Shown: positions 43,914 to 52,755 of the stretch, one piece after another | Layout: every line of letters starts with the position of its first letter | Numbering within the stretch: position 1 is the first letter of the stretch | NCBI GenBank assembly: GCA_965275915.1 | Contig: CBDHYI010000008.1 | Span: 62,001-126,000, forward strand | Direction of reading: 5' to 3' | Length of the DNA: 64,000 nucleotides | Source: JBDWFY01 sp965275915 | Lineage (GTDB): Bacteria; Pseudomonadota; Alphaproteobacteria; Rhizobiales; Stappiaceae | Translations under genes and position numbers: made by a program | Notes under the pieces: generated by a model | Databases searched by the model: none | Seen by the model: only the letters and a program-made list of their open reading frames with translations | Told to the model about the DNA's origin: nothing

Positions 43914-44639
43914 CTATTTGATGGCAATGATGTCGAAGTTGTTGATGTTGGGGACCACGCCATCGTCCCAGCCGCCAACGATCAGGTCCGCCGACTTTTC
44001 CTTCAGCAGGCCGGCCACCTGTCCGGCAAAATGTGCGTCGCGGCCGGAGTTGTCGGCAAAGATGTCAAAGATCGCAAAGCTGGTCTCGTCGATCTGCAGC
44101 GCCGCCCAAAACAGCGTCTTGGGTTCGGTATCGGCAACGAGTGGGGCTGCAGCAGTCAGCAGGGCCCGCAGGTTGTCGCCCTGGCCGGGAGCGGCCTTGA
44201 GACTGATGTAGGTGGCCGTCGTGGCTGTGTAGAGATCGACGGGCGCCTTCACGGAAAGAACGTTGGAGTTGCTGATGTTGGCGACAACACCGGCGTCCCA
44301 GCCGCCCGCGACAAGTGTGTCGGCATTTTCGTTCAACGCGCCCGCGACCACCCCGGAAAAATGGGCGTCACGCGCCGCGTCATCGACGAAAATATCGAAG
44401 ATTGCGAGTGTGTCATCGGCTTGCAGGGCGAACCAGAGCTCGGTTCCCGGTTCAGTTTCTTTGACCAACGGGGCGGCGCCGGCCAGAAATTCGGCAAAAG
44501 CCTCGGTTTGTCCCTCTGCGGCGGGCATTGCGATGTAGCTGGCTGTGCGGTTGGTCATGTCGTTGTCCGATGCGATTGCATTTGCGGTTGCGGTGATGAG
44601 GACGAGCGCGGAAAGCATCTGTGCGATTTGAGATTTCAT
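43914..44639 (-). CDS. secreted protein with two tandem ABM-like domains
   Basis: A 241-residue protein with a signal peptide (about 1-24, MKSQIAQMLSALVLITATANAIA). Two similar halves follow: TASYIAMPAAEGQTEAFAEFLAGAAPL and TATYISLKAAPGQGDNLRALLTAAAPL, each followed by TEPGTELWFALQ/TEPKTLFWAALQ and a FDIF.D..(G)RDAHF element. These are the marks of antibiotic-biosynthesis-monooxygenase (ABM, dimeric alpha/beta barrel) domains. The tandem form could fold as one pseudo-dimer. Export is unusual for this family. The LysR gene is divergent, 156 bases away, and probably controls it. Confidence 0.82.
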   Translation of the reverse strand: MKSQIAQMLSALVLITATANAIASDNDMTNRTASYIAMPAAEGQTEAFAEFLAGAAPLVKETEPGTELWFALQADDTLAIFDIFVDDAARDAHFSGVVAGALNENADTLVAGGWDAGVVANISNSNVLSVKAPVDLYTATTATYISLKAAPGQGDNLRALLTAAAPLVADTEPKTLFWAALQIDETSFAIFDIFADNSGRDAHFAGQVAGLLKEKSADLIVGGWDDGVVPNINNFDIIAIK

Positions 44640-44795
44640 AGTCGTCTCCTGAGTTGGGTTTCATCATCTGGTGTCGATGCATCCTTTTTCCCACGCCGGT
44701 ACCGCTCAACTCCAATCCCGAGATTCTATCTTTCAATAGACATTGACTATCGATGCGGAAGTCTTGAAAATCCGTTCGCAAGAGAGGAACCGCCC

Positions 44796-45662
44796 ATGGA
44801 GATGAACCAGGTCCGATACTTTCTGGCTGTCTGCGAGCACCGCAATTTCACCCATGCCGCCAGTGCGTCAAACGTATCGCAGCCTTCGCTGACCACCGCC
44901 ATCAGGAAACTCGAAGAAGAGATGGGCGGTGCCTTGTTTATTCGGGACCGTGCCGGATGTCGTTTGACGTCGCTCGGTAAGCTGTTGAAACCACGGCTTG
45001 AAAGGATCCAAACGGAATCGGTGGAAGCCAAGGCGGAGGCTGTTCGGCACGTGAGACTGGATCGTGTGCCCATCAGTATCGGACTTGGGGAGACAATCGG
45101 GAACAACAGGATATCGGTGGCCATAGAACGATTTCGCAGGCGTCTGCCGGAAGCGGAGATCGAGCTGATCGTCGGATCGACGGAAAGCCTGCTCGAGGGT
45201 CTGCGTGAGGGCGAACATGACATCGTGGTTACAGCAGCGCCGGTCAATCCCGAGCTTTATCGAATAGACCATCTCTATCGTGAGACCTATCGGGTCGTCG
45301 TCGCAAAAGGCCATCCCATGAGTGACCTGGGAAGTGTGACCCTGCAGGTTCTTGCACAAAACGATCTGCTGGATCGCCCGAATTGCGAAATGCGTGACAC
45401 GCTCCACGGCACCTGCGCAGATCGTGGCCTTGTGCTCTATGCCGCGTACCGGTCGAACCGCGTGGAATGGTTGCTGGAGTTGGCCCGAAAAGGGTCCGGA
45501 GCGGTGATACTGCCTTCCACGGCGATTCCGGAGGATCCGGCTCTGGCGACTTTGACGATTTCAGATATGGAAATCGAACGCGACGTCAGTGCCGTAAGAT
45601 TTCGGCATCAGGCAGCCCGGCCGGAAGCAGCCGAACTTGTGCGCGAGTTTTCCAGGGGATAG
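44796..45662 (+). CDS. LysR-family regulator
   Basis: A 288-residue LTTR. The N-terminal helix-turn-helix MNQVRYFLAVCEHRNFTHAA...VSQPSLTTAIRKLEEEMGG covers residues 3-45. The effector-binding domain is at about 90-285. The start at 44796 follows AGAGAGGAA; a much longer open frame extends upstream but runs antisense through other genes. Divergent to the secreted ABM-like gene, so the 156 bases between them likely hold its binding site. Its stop is 44 bases from the convergent uvrB stop. Confidence 0.92.
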   Translation: MEMNQVRYFLAVCEHRNFTHAASASNVSQPSLTTAIRKLEEEMGGALFIRDRAGCRLTSLGKLLKPRLERIQTESVEAKAEAVRHVRLDRVPISIGLGETIGNNRISVAIERFRRRLPEAEIELIVGSTESLLEGLREGEHDIVVTAAPVNPELYRIDHLYRETYRVVVAKGHPMSDLGSVTLQVLAQNDLLDRPNCEMRDTLHGTCADRGLVLYAAYRSNRVEWLLELARKGSGAVILPSTAIPEDPALATLTISDMEIERDVSAVRFRHQAARPEAAELVREFSRG

Positions 45663-45706
45663 CGCTTCCGGCTTCGCCTGTCAGGGACGACATGCGTAAG
45701 AGACGT

Positions 45707-48436
45707 CTATGACCGTCTCCGCCGTCCCCGCTTCGCTCCACCACTTCCCAGCGGCTTCTCCGTCCGCCCCACCGTCATCTCATCGAGCGTGTTCTTCCGC
45801 ACCCGCGACTTCGCCGGCATGTTTGCGCCGGCGCCATACTTCTTTCTGCCCTTGTAACCGCCTGACTTCTCTTCGATCTCCGCCTGACGGGCGAGGGGGT
45901 CGTCGGCGATGGCGAGTTCGGTTTCGCGCAGGCGTTTGACTTCGTCGCGGAGGCGGGCGGCGTTTTCGAAGTCGAGATCGGCGGCGGCTTCGCGCATCTG
46001 TTTTTCCAGGTCCGCGATATGCGCCTTGAGATTGTGCCCGACCAGCGAACCGGGGTCCTCGGCAAAGCCGGTATCGACCGTGACATGATCCTGCTCGTAG
46101 ACCGAGGACAGCACGTCGCCGATATTCTTCTTCACCGATTCCGGCGTGATGCCGTGTTCCTCGTTATAGGCTCTCTGCTTGTCGCGGCGCCGGTCGGTTT
46201 CGGCAATCGCCCGCTCCATCGAGCCGGTGATGCTGTCCGCATAGAGAATGACCCGGCCGTCGACATTCCGCGCCGCGCGGCCGATGGTCTGGATCAGCGA
46301 GGTTTCCGAGCGCAGGAAGCCCTCCTTGTCGGCATCGAGAATGGCGACCAGCCCGCATTCGGGAATGTCGAGCCCTTCGCGCAGCAGGTTGATGCCGACC
46401 AGTACGTCGAAGGTGCCCAGCCTGAGGTCGCGCAGGATTTCGATCCGCTCCAGCGTATCGGTGTCCGAATGCATGTAGCGCACGCGAATGCCGTTTTCGT
46501 GCAGATATTCGGTCAGGTCCTCGGCCATGCGCTTGGTCAGCGTCGTGACCAGCGTCCGGTAGCCTTTTTCGGCCACCTCCCGCACTTCGCCCAGAAGGTC
46601 GTCGACCTGGCTCTTGGCGGGCCGGATTTCCACCGGCGGATCGGTCAGGCCGGTCGGGCGGATCACCTGTTCGGTGAAGACCCCGCCGGTGCGCTCCATT
46701 TCCCACGGGCCGGGGGTGGCCGAAACGCAGACGCTCTGCGGCCGCATCGCGTCCCATTCCTCGAACCGCAAAGGCCGGTTGTCCATGCAGGAGGGCAGGC
46801 GGAAGCCGTACTCGGCCAGCGTCGCCTTGCGCCGGAAGTCGCCGCGGTACATCGCGCCGATCTGCGGAATGGTGACATGGCTTTCATCGACGAACACGAT
46901 GGCGTTGTCCGGCAGATATTCGAACAGCGTCGGCGGCGGCTCGCCGGGATTGCGGCCGGTCAGATAGCGCGAATAGTTCTCGATGCCCGCGCAGGACCCG
47001 GTCGCCTCGATCATTTCAAGATCGAAGGTGCAGCGCTGTTCCAGCCGCTGCGCTTCCAGCAGCCGGCCATGCGCGTTCAGTTCCTCAAGCCGGTGTTTCA
47101 GCTCCACCTTGATGCTTTTCACCGCCTGGGCCAGCGTCGGCTTCGGCGTCACATAATGCGAATTGGCATAGACCTTGACCGACTCCATCTGACCGGATTT
47201 CTGCCCCGTCAGCGGATCGAATTCGGTAATTGCCTCGATCTCGTCGCCGAACAGCGAAATCCGCCATGCCCGATCCTCATAGTGGGCCGGAAACAGCTCG
47301 ATCGTATCGCCCCGCACCCGGAACGTGCCGCGCTGAAAGGCGGCATCGTTGCGCTTATACTGCAGCGCCACCAGATCGGCGAGCAGCTGGCGCTGGTCGA
47401 TGCGCTCGCCGACCTCGATGGAAAAGGTCATCGCGGTATAGGTCTCGACCGAGCCGATACCGTAGATGCAGGAGACCGAGGCGACGATGATCACATCGTC
47501 CCGCTCCAGCAGCGCCCGGGTGGCCGAGTGGCGCATCCGGTCGATCTCTTCGTTGATCGTGCTTTCCTTCTCGATGAAGGTGTCGGTGCGCGGCACATAG
47601 GCTTCGGGCTGATAATAATCGTAGAACGAGACGAAATATTCGACCGCATTGTCCGGAAAGAAGCTCTTGAACTCGCCGTAAAGCTGCGCCGCCAGCGTCT
47701 TGTTGTGGGCCAGAACCAGCGCCGGGCGCTGGGTGCGGGCCATGATCTGGGCCATGGTGAAGGTTTTTCCGGAGCCGGTGACCCCGAGCAGCACCTGATC
47801 CTGCTCGCCCGCATTCATGCCCTCGACCAGCTCGTCAATCGCCTGCGGCTGGTCACCGCTGGGATCAAATTCCGTCACCAGTTTCAGTGCCACCCCGCCT
47901 TCGGATTTCTCCGGGCGGGCAGGGCGGTGCGGCACCCACGGGTCGCCGTCGAGCTCCTTGCGGCCATGTTCGATCAGATCGGACAGGGCGGCGACGGTTG
48001 CGGTGTGGCCGGAAATTCCGGCGGCCCCTTTCTTTTTCGCCGCCTTGTTGGCTTTGACCTGTTTTTCAAGCAGCTCTTCGGCTTCTTCCAGCGAAATATC
48101 CAGCCCCGCCACCGGATTGAGACCGCCTTCGGCCTTTTCGCGCGGATTGGTGGAATCGCCCATCGACGTGCCGCGCGCGGTGCGGGCCGGTTTCTTGGCC
48201 TTGGACGATGCCGGTTTGCGCCTGGCCGCCGGTTTTTTGGCTTTGGCTTTTGCGCCGGCTTTATTCTCGGTCTCTTCGGTTGTCACCTTTTCGGCGATTT
48301 CCTCGGCCCAACTGGCAATCGAGCCGGATAGCGGTTCGCCGCCGAGCGCGGGCTGCGGGGCTTCGCCGAATCCGTCTTTGTCCGCAGCATTATCGGGTGT
48401 CACGGGCAGGGTGTCTGAAGAGTGCTTCTTGGCCAT
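45707..48436 (-). CDS. uvrB: UvrABC excinuclease subunit B
   Basis: A 909-residue nucleotide-excision-repair helicase-like protein. The conserved core starts near residue 178 (KLVTEFDPSGDQPQAIDEL), with Walker A GVTGSGKTFTMA near 218-229. The beta-hairpin region includes VSFYDYYQPEAYVPRTDTF, and helicase motifs include FVDESHVTIPQIG and QTIGRAARNVDG. The C-terminal UVR domain (IADLEKQMREAAADLDFE) binds UvrC. The first 175 residues are an extra Lys/Ala/Pro-rich extension. E. coli UvrB is about 673 residues. A degraded copy of its 3' end is at 42791-42970. Confidence 0.97.
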   Translation of the reverse strand: MAKKHSSDTLPVTPDNAADKDGFGEAPQPALGGEPLSGSIASWAEEIAEKVTTEETENKAGAKAKAKKPAARRKPASSKAKKPARTARGTSMGDSTNPREKAEGGLNPVAGLDISLEEAEELLEKQVKANKAAKKKGAAGISGHTATVAALSDLIEHGRKELDGDPWVPHRPARPEKSEGGVALKLVTEFDPSGDQPQAIDELVEGMNAGEQDQVLLGVTGSGKTFTMAQIMARTQRPALVLAHNKTLAAQLYGEFKSFFPDNAVEYFVSFYDYYQPEAYVPRTDTFIEKESTINEEIDRMRHSATRALLERDDVIIVASVSCIYGIGSVETYTAMTFSIEVGERIDQRQLLADLVALQYKRNDAAFQRGTFRVRGDTIELFPAHYEDRAWRISLFGDEIEAITEFDPLTGQKSGQMESVKVYANSHYVTPKPTLAQAVKSIKVELKHRLEELNAHGRLLEAQRLEQRCTFDLEMIEATGSCAGIENYSRYLTGRNPGEPPPTLFEYLPDNAIVFVDESHVTIPQIGAMYRGDFRRKATLAEYGFRLPSCMDNRPLRFEEWDAMRPQSVCVSATPGPWEMERTGGVFTEQVIRPTGLTDPPVEIRPAKSQVDDLLGEVREVAEKGYRTLVTTLTKRMAEDLTEYLHENGIRVRYMHSDTDTLERIEILRDLRLGTFDVLVGINLLREGLDIPECGLVAILDADKEGFLRSETSLIQTIGRAARNVDGRVILYADSITGSMERAIAETDRRRDKQRAYNEEHGITPESVKKNIGDVLSSVYEQDHVTVDTGFAEDPGSLVGHNLKAHIADLEKQMREAAADLDFENAARLRDEVKRLRETELAIADDPLARQAEIEEKSGGYKGRKKYGAGANMPAKSRVRKNTLDEMTVGRTEKPLGSGGAKRGRRRRS

Positions 48437-48551
48437 GGCCGCACTATGCGCCGAGTCCGTTTGCGATTAAAGGGTTGAAACGGGAAAAGTGATGCGCCGT
48501 TTTGACCGCTCCTGACAGCGTGGTGTCAGGAGCGTGGCGACAGGGTGGGTT

Positions 48552-49457
48552 ATGAGCGATCCGGACGGCCGAAAAACAGAGAAGGAGATCCGCGAAGCCC
48601 TCCTGCTTGCGGGTTTTGCCGATGTCGCCGAGGACCCTGCGCTACAGGTCAAGCCGCTCGCCAGCCTCACAAACCGGGCTTTTTCTGTCCGAACCGGCAG
48701 CCGACATCTGGTGGTCCGCCTGCCGCGTCCGGAAGCGACCGGCCCGCCCGACCGGGAGGCAGAGGCGGTCAGTCTCGCCATCGCCGCTGAAAAGGGCATC
48801 GGCGCACCTTACCTGTCCTTCTCAAAGCAGACCGGCGTGCTGATCATGCCGGCGCTGGATGCCGAACCGGCGACGCCGGACCGGTTGCGCGGCAACGCAC
48901 CTGTCCTGGCCCGGATCGGCCGCAAACTGTCGGCGCTGCACGCGGTCCGGACACCGTTCCGCAACCGGCTTGATCCCGCCGCCCTGATCGACCGGACCCT
49001 GCGGCCCGTTGCCGGGCACAGGCAGACCGCACGGGTCGATCACGTCGAGCTCGCCGGCAAAATCAGACCCCTGTTCAACGCAACGGCACAAGAGACCGCC
49101 GATCGTGTCCCAAGCCACGCGGATCTGGTCTGCAACAACATTCTCCTTGGAAGGGACCGGGTCTGGCTGATCGACTGGGAATTTTCCCTGATGGCCGACC
49201 GGCACTGGGACCTGGCTTATTTCAGTCTCGATGCCACGCTGTCCGAAGCGGACGAGGCGGTTTTCCTGAACAGCTATGCCGGAACGGGCGCAGCGCCGGA
49301 TGCGCGCCGCCTGACGCTTTACAAGTGTTTGTGCGACCTGATTTCCGGCCTGTGGGCTTTGGAACAGCACCAGCAGGGCAACCCGGCCACGGATTTCGCC
49401 GACTATGCCGGGCGGCGCCTGATCCGATCCGGACAACGCCTGGCGCGCCTGCAATGA
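48552..49457 (+). CDS. choline-kinase-like phosphotransferase (APH fold)
   Basis: A 301-residue protein with the aminoglycoside phosphotransferase/choline kinase fold. The catalytic loop is SHADLVCNNILL (Brenner-type HxDxxxxN) near residue 185, followed by WLIDWEFSLMADRHWDLAYFS with the metal-binding Asp. It resembles LicA/thiamine kinase-like proteins, so the substrate may be choline, ethanolamine or thiamine. The ATG at 48552 is preceded by CAGGGTGGG; the frame opens at a GTG six codons earlier. Divergent from uvrB. Confidence 0.88.
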   Translation: MSDPDGRKTEKEIREALLLAGFADVAEDPALQVKPLASLTNRAFSVRTGSRHLVVRLPRPEATGPPDREAEAVSLAIAAEKGIGAPYLSFSKQTGVLIMPALDAEPATPDRLRGNAPVLARIGRKLSALHAVRTPFRNRLDPAALIDRTLRPVAGHRQTARVDHVELAGKIRPLFNATAQETADRVPSHADLVCNNILLGRDRVWLIDWEFSLMADRHWDLAYFSLDATLSEADEAVFLNSYAGTGAAPDARRLTLYKCLCDLISGLWALEQHQQGNPATDFADYAGRRLIRSGQRLARLQ

Positions 49458-49898
49458 CGCCTGATACCGGCGGAACTCAGGGATCGGGCCCCGGCCTCAC
49501 GACCTGTTGATATCGTGCCCTGCACACCCTGTGCACTTGAAGTGAGAGCGGTTTCCCATACCAACTGTCTGGCACAACCTCCAGTTGCGGCAGGATCGGG
49601 TGCCCATGAGCTCAGGATGTGAAACGCATTGACCAGGCCGGTATCCAGCAGAACCGAAACGCCGCGCCCGGCGCAGGACCCGTGGTTCGGGCGCATGGCT
49701 CGGCGTGAAAAACAAAGAAGGGGCGGAACGATTATTTGGCTTGAGCTTAAGCATTTCTTTTGAATTGGTTGCAAGAATGGAGGGTGAAATTTCGGAGAGC
49801 ATTGTGCGCCGCCGTTCGCTCGTTTGAATTGTCGAAGGATTTTCAAGCGCTCAGGCACACCTGCCGGCGCCTTGTCTGAATGCGCCTGGAGACGGGAT
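49458..49898. other. intergenic region with no supported gene
   Basis: About 440 bases before the caspase-linked cluster. Reading leftward gives segments such as MGTRSCRNWRLCQT and FKCTGCAGHD that look like remnants but match no family I know. The end nearest the next gene should hold its promoter. Nothing else is supported. Confidence 0.4.
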
Positions 49899-50675
49899 TT
49901 GTCCAAGCTGATCAAACGAACCACGCTCACCGTCAATGTGTTGCTGATCGTTGGTCTTGCGCTGCCGGTCTTTGCGATGATCGGCATGTTCCTTGCCGTC
50001 AATTTTCAGTTGTGGGGATCGATAAAGGTGCCGGATTTCCTTTTGTCGAAAATGCAGCGGGCGGAACTCAGGGACGGCATTGAAACGGGAACGGACCCCG
50101 CGGATCTCAAGACTCTCTATGTGAAACTCTCGGGTTTGAGCGCACACGCCTCCGATGCCGTTTTGGCGGAAAACCTGCACATCGTCTTTGTCGAGTTTGA
50201 CGAAACCGTCCATATCGGCGGCGAAACGGGACCCAACCCGTCGGCAACGAAAGCGATAGGGGTCGATGTCACGAACCCCGGGGATGCGGCGATGGTGATG
50301 GTTGCGAACCGGCCCGCATTGCTGAAAATCTCGGCCGGTGACAGGCAGCCCGTCGCCCGCCTTGCCGTCGAAGGCCGGCATCCGTTTGATATTCAAGGGG
50401 CCGGCCACGGTCTGCTCGCTGGCTTCCGCATAGATGCGTTCGGAGCCTATGGCTCGGCCACACCTGACGATCTTCAGGCCGGCGGCAAGGCCGGCCGGAA
50501 GCTGTGTGAACTCATCGGGAGATGGCGCAACTTTTTTGACGTATCGCCGGGAAACATAACAATTTGGCGGGTGACGAATCCTGAAACCGTCCGGTTGACA
50601 AAAAGGCGTATCGAAACACCCGGAAACACTACCGTGGATCTCTGGCGCGGTGACCTTTCCTGTCTGAATAGGTGA
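49899..50675 (+). CDS. single-pass membrane protein of caspase-linked cluster, unknown function
   Basis: A 258-residue protein if read from the TTG at 49899 (SKLIKRTTLTV); GGAGACGGGA lies upstream. A frame opens further left at 49824. One transmembrane helix at about residues 13-36 (VLLIVGLALPVFAMIGMFLAV), then a large extracytoplasmic domain with ENLHIVFVEFDETVHIGG and RLAVEGRHPFDIQGAGHG. No family is recognised. Its stop is 5 bases before the next membrane protein, so the two are co-expressed. Clustered with a secreted caspase-like protease, which suggests but does not prove a shared role. Confidence 0.7.
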   Translation: MSKLIKRTTLTVNVLLIVGLALPVFAMIGMFLAVNFQLWGSIKVPDFLLSKMQRAELRDGIETGTDPADLKTLYVKLSGLSAHASDAVLAENLHIVFVEFDETVHIGGETGPNPSATKAIGVDVTNPGDAAMVMVANRPALLKISAGDRQPVARLAVEGRHPFDIQGAGHGLLAGFRIDAFGAYGSATPDDLQAGGKAGRKLCELIGRWRNFFDVSPGNITIWRVTNPETVRLTKRRIETPGNTTVDLWRGDLSCLNR

Positions 50676-50680
50676 GTGAG

Positions 50681-51487
50681 ATGTCTTTTGGAAACAGAGG
50701 TTTGAACCAGGGATCGAGAGCAGCCGGTCATCGCCCGGTCCCCGTTCCCAAGACGGCGGAAAGCGGCCTGGGCGTCGGGTTTCTGAGTGTGGTTGTTGTC
50801 GTGTTTTTCCTGTCGTTTTGCGGGTTCTGGGTATTCAATTACATGACCGGAAAGGAAACGGATACCCGCAATCCGGCAGTCATGGCTATGTTTGCGGGCG
50901 AGCCGATAGCGAGGGCCCGGTCATATGCCTTCGGCGGGCCGGTTCCCTTCGCGGTCCCGACGGAAAACACCCTGCGCATTGCCGTCCAGAGAACTGAAAC
51001 GGGTATGGACGCCATCGACAGCGAACTGCATGAGCATTGTACCAGGAAGATAAGCAACACGGCGGCTGTATGGGCCGAGAAAAAAGGAACCGCGATTTTC
51101 GATATCGAGGAAGGAGCCGCGTTTCTTGCATGCTCGATGAAACATCAGGTCAGCCGGTTCTGCAAACCGGTCTATCGCGAACGGCTGGCGGGCCGCATCA
51201 AAGACTATTTGCAGGCTTACCGCAAAAACGCTGAAATGGTGGAGCGGTTCAGCAAAAACAGGATGGGGCAACAGACGCTGGCTGTGCAGCAAATGATCGA
51301 TGATCAGGAAAACGGCGGCATTGTTGCGGGCCGCAGGACAGCGCAAATCATTCCCGGAGACCTCGGGCGGGAGCTCAGGAAACTGTCCGGCATGGGCCTG
51401 ATCGGAGAGCGCGACTTCAGCACCTTGCTGGACCCGGCCCCCGCAGTGCTTGTGCCCTACCTGAGCAACGTTTCCAGCCCGTGCTGA
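50681..51487 (+). CDS. single-pass membrane protein 2 of caspase-linked cluster
   Basis: A 268-residue protein. A short basic cytoplasmic tail is followed by a hydrophobic helix at about 30-53 (GVGFLSVVVVVFFLSFCGFWVF), then a periplasmic domain with cysteines in LHEHCTRKISN, AFLACSMKHQVSRFC and the final SSPC. The helical region KDYLQAYRKNAEMVERFSKN could be a coiled coil. An in-frame GTG at 50672 is an alternative start. Directly downstream of the preceding membrane gene. No family recognised. Confidence 0.72.
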   Translation: MSFGNRGLNQGSRAAGHRPVPVPKTAESGLGVGFLSVVVVVFFLSFCGFWVFNYMTGKETDTRNPAVMAMFAGEPIARARSYAFGGPVPFAVPTENTLRIAVQRTETGMDAIDSELHEHCTRKISNTAAVWAEKKGTAIFDIEEGAAFLACSMKHQVSRFCKPVYRERLAGRIKDYLQAYRKNAEMVERFSKNRMGQQTLAVQQMIDDQENGGIVAGRRTAQIIPGDLGRELRKLSGMGLIGERDFSTLLDPAPAVLVPYLSNVSSPC

Positions 51488-51776
51488 GGCTACGGATGTA
51501 CTCTGGCCCGGACGGTTCACGGTAGCGGATGCAGCGATTCCACGATCCGCGTCCGTATCAAACGCCGTCGCCGCCTGCTGTCTCCAAAGGCGGATGCATT
51601 TAACCGAATACTTACCAAGCCGCCAATTTCCGGCTTGTATTTCAAAGTTCATTTAAACTCTAAGTAGTACTGTCCGGCTGTTGTAATTGTTTGTCGGGCG
51701 AAGACCGCCCGTCGCATATGGTTCGATAGGGGCGACGCCTTATCAGGTACCTTGCAGGTAAAAGGAGCACTCGATT

Positions 51777-52667
51777 ATGGCGCACTTTAAATTCGGAACG
51801 GCACTCGCCGGAACAGTCGCCGCCGTGGCGATAGCACTTTCATCGGCTGCGGCCGCGGAGCAGAACCGGCGCGGCGCTCTTTTTGCGGGTGCGCCGGCGG
51901 CGGCGTTCGGACCCGACGCGGACAAGGCCACCCGGGCTTTGTCGGAGGTTCTCGGAGCCGCCCCAACGGCAGTCCAGGGTGCCCCGGCGGGCGTCTCCGC
52001 GGGCGTTCCGGCAAGTGTTTATTTCGCAGCGCCCGGTAACAGTGTCATACCGTCGGTGCCGGGCGGTCTCGGCGCCGTGCAGAGCAAAGGCTTTGCGGGC
52101 GCGTCGCTCTATGGCAATTCCCATATTGTGTTCGGCAACCCCGTCCCGTCAACGCCGGTCTATACCGGGCGCTGGGTGGCGTCGCATCCGCGGTTTGTCG
52201 GGCACTTCGGCGGCGTTTCCGCCGGTGGCGGGTTTCCGTATACGCCGTTTGGACCCGCGGCCTACGCTGTCGCGGGCGCCCCGATCTATAACCGGCCGGT
52301 TGCGGCGTTAGGTTGGCCGACCATTGCTTATGGCGCGCCGGCCTATATTGCGTATCCGGAATTGTCGGGCGGACGAATGGGCGTTGGCGACTATGATTGG
52401 CCGCTCATGGCCCAGGCTGCCGTGCCCGCCCAGATTTTTGCCGCAGGCACCGGTGCCGCAGCCGCTCAGCCCGGATCGTCGGCAACGGCGGCCCCGGTAG
52501 CGCCCAGGCCCGTCATATGTCTGGTAACACCGACCAACGATGCGGTTCTGGCGCAGAACAATGTGCCTGAAGGCACCAAAATTGCGGTCATTGCCAACAC
52601 GGAACCCGCCTGTGCCGCCATCGGCGGTACCGTCGCCGGTCCTCAGAAGACCGCGGGCACCCGGTAG
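51777..52667 (+). CDS. secreted Ala/Gly/Pro-rich protein, unknown function
   Basis: A 296-residue protein with signal peptide HFKFGTALAGTVAAVAIAL (cleavage near AAA-EQ). The rest is rich in Ala, Gly, Pro, Val and Tyr with little predicted regular structure (for example GAPAYIAYPELSGG). A C-terminal block with two cysteines (RPVICLVTPTNDAV and NTEPACAAIGG) may be a small folded unit. It lies 290 bases after the second membrane gene and 88 before the caspase-like gene. Confidence 0.7.
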   Translation: MAHFKFGTALAGTVAAVAIALSSAAAAEQNRRGALFAGAPAAAFGPDADKATRALSEVLGAAPTAVQGAPAGVSAGVPASVYFAAPGNSVIPSVPGGLGAVQSKGFAGASLYGNSHIVFGNPVPSTPVYTGRWVASHPRFVGHFGGVSAGGGFPYTPFGPAAYAVAGAPIYNRPVAALGWPTIAYGAPAYIAYPELSGGRMGVGDYDWPLMAQAAVPAQIFAAGTGAAAAQPGSSATAAPVAPRPVICLVTPTNDAVLAQNNVPEGTKIAVIANTEPACAAIGGTVAGPQKTAGTR

Positions 52668-52755
52668 AGAGATCGGGCCGGGGAGACTGCGCACCGGCGC
52701 GGTCTCTTCTTCCCGGAGGCAGCCGATACGGCCCCGGATGACAGGAACCTGACCA

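Noticed and set aside
43683..44795. Long upstream extension of the LysR frame
   Set aside because: It runs antisense through the ABM-like gene and into the transpeptidase gene; the LysR N-terminus is well defined at 44796.
46019..48331. 770-codon rightward open frame inside uvrB
   Set aside because: Antisense shadow of the conserved uvrB core; no recognisable domain.
49403..50002. Leftward 199-codon frame before the caspase-linked cluster
   Set aside because: Overlaps the end of the phosphotransferase and start of the membrane gene; unlike any family and with remnant-type composition.
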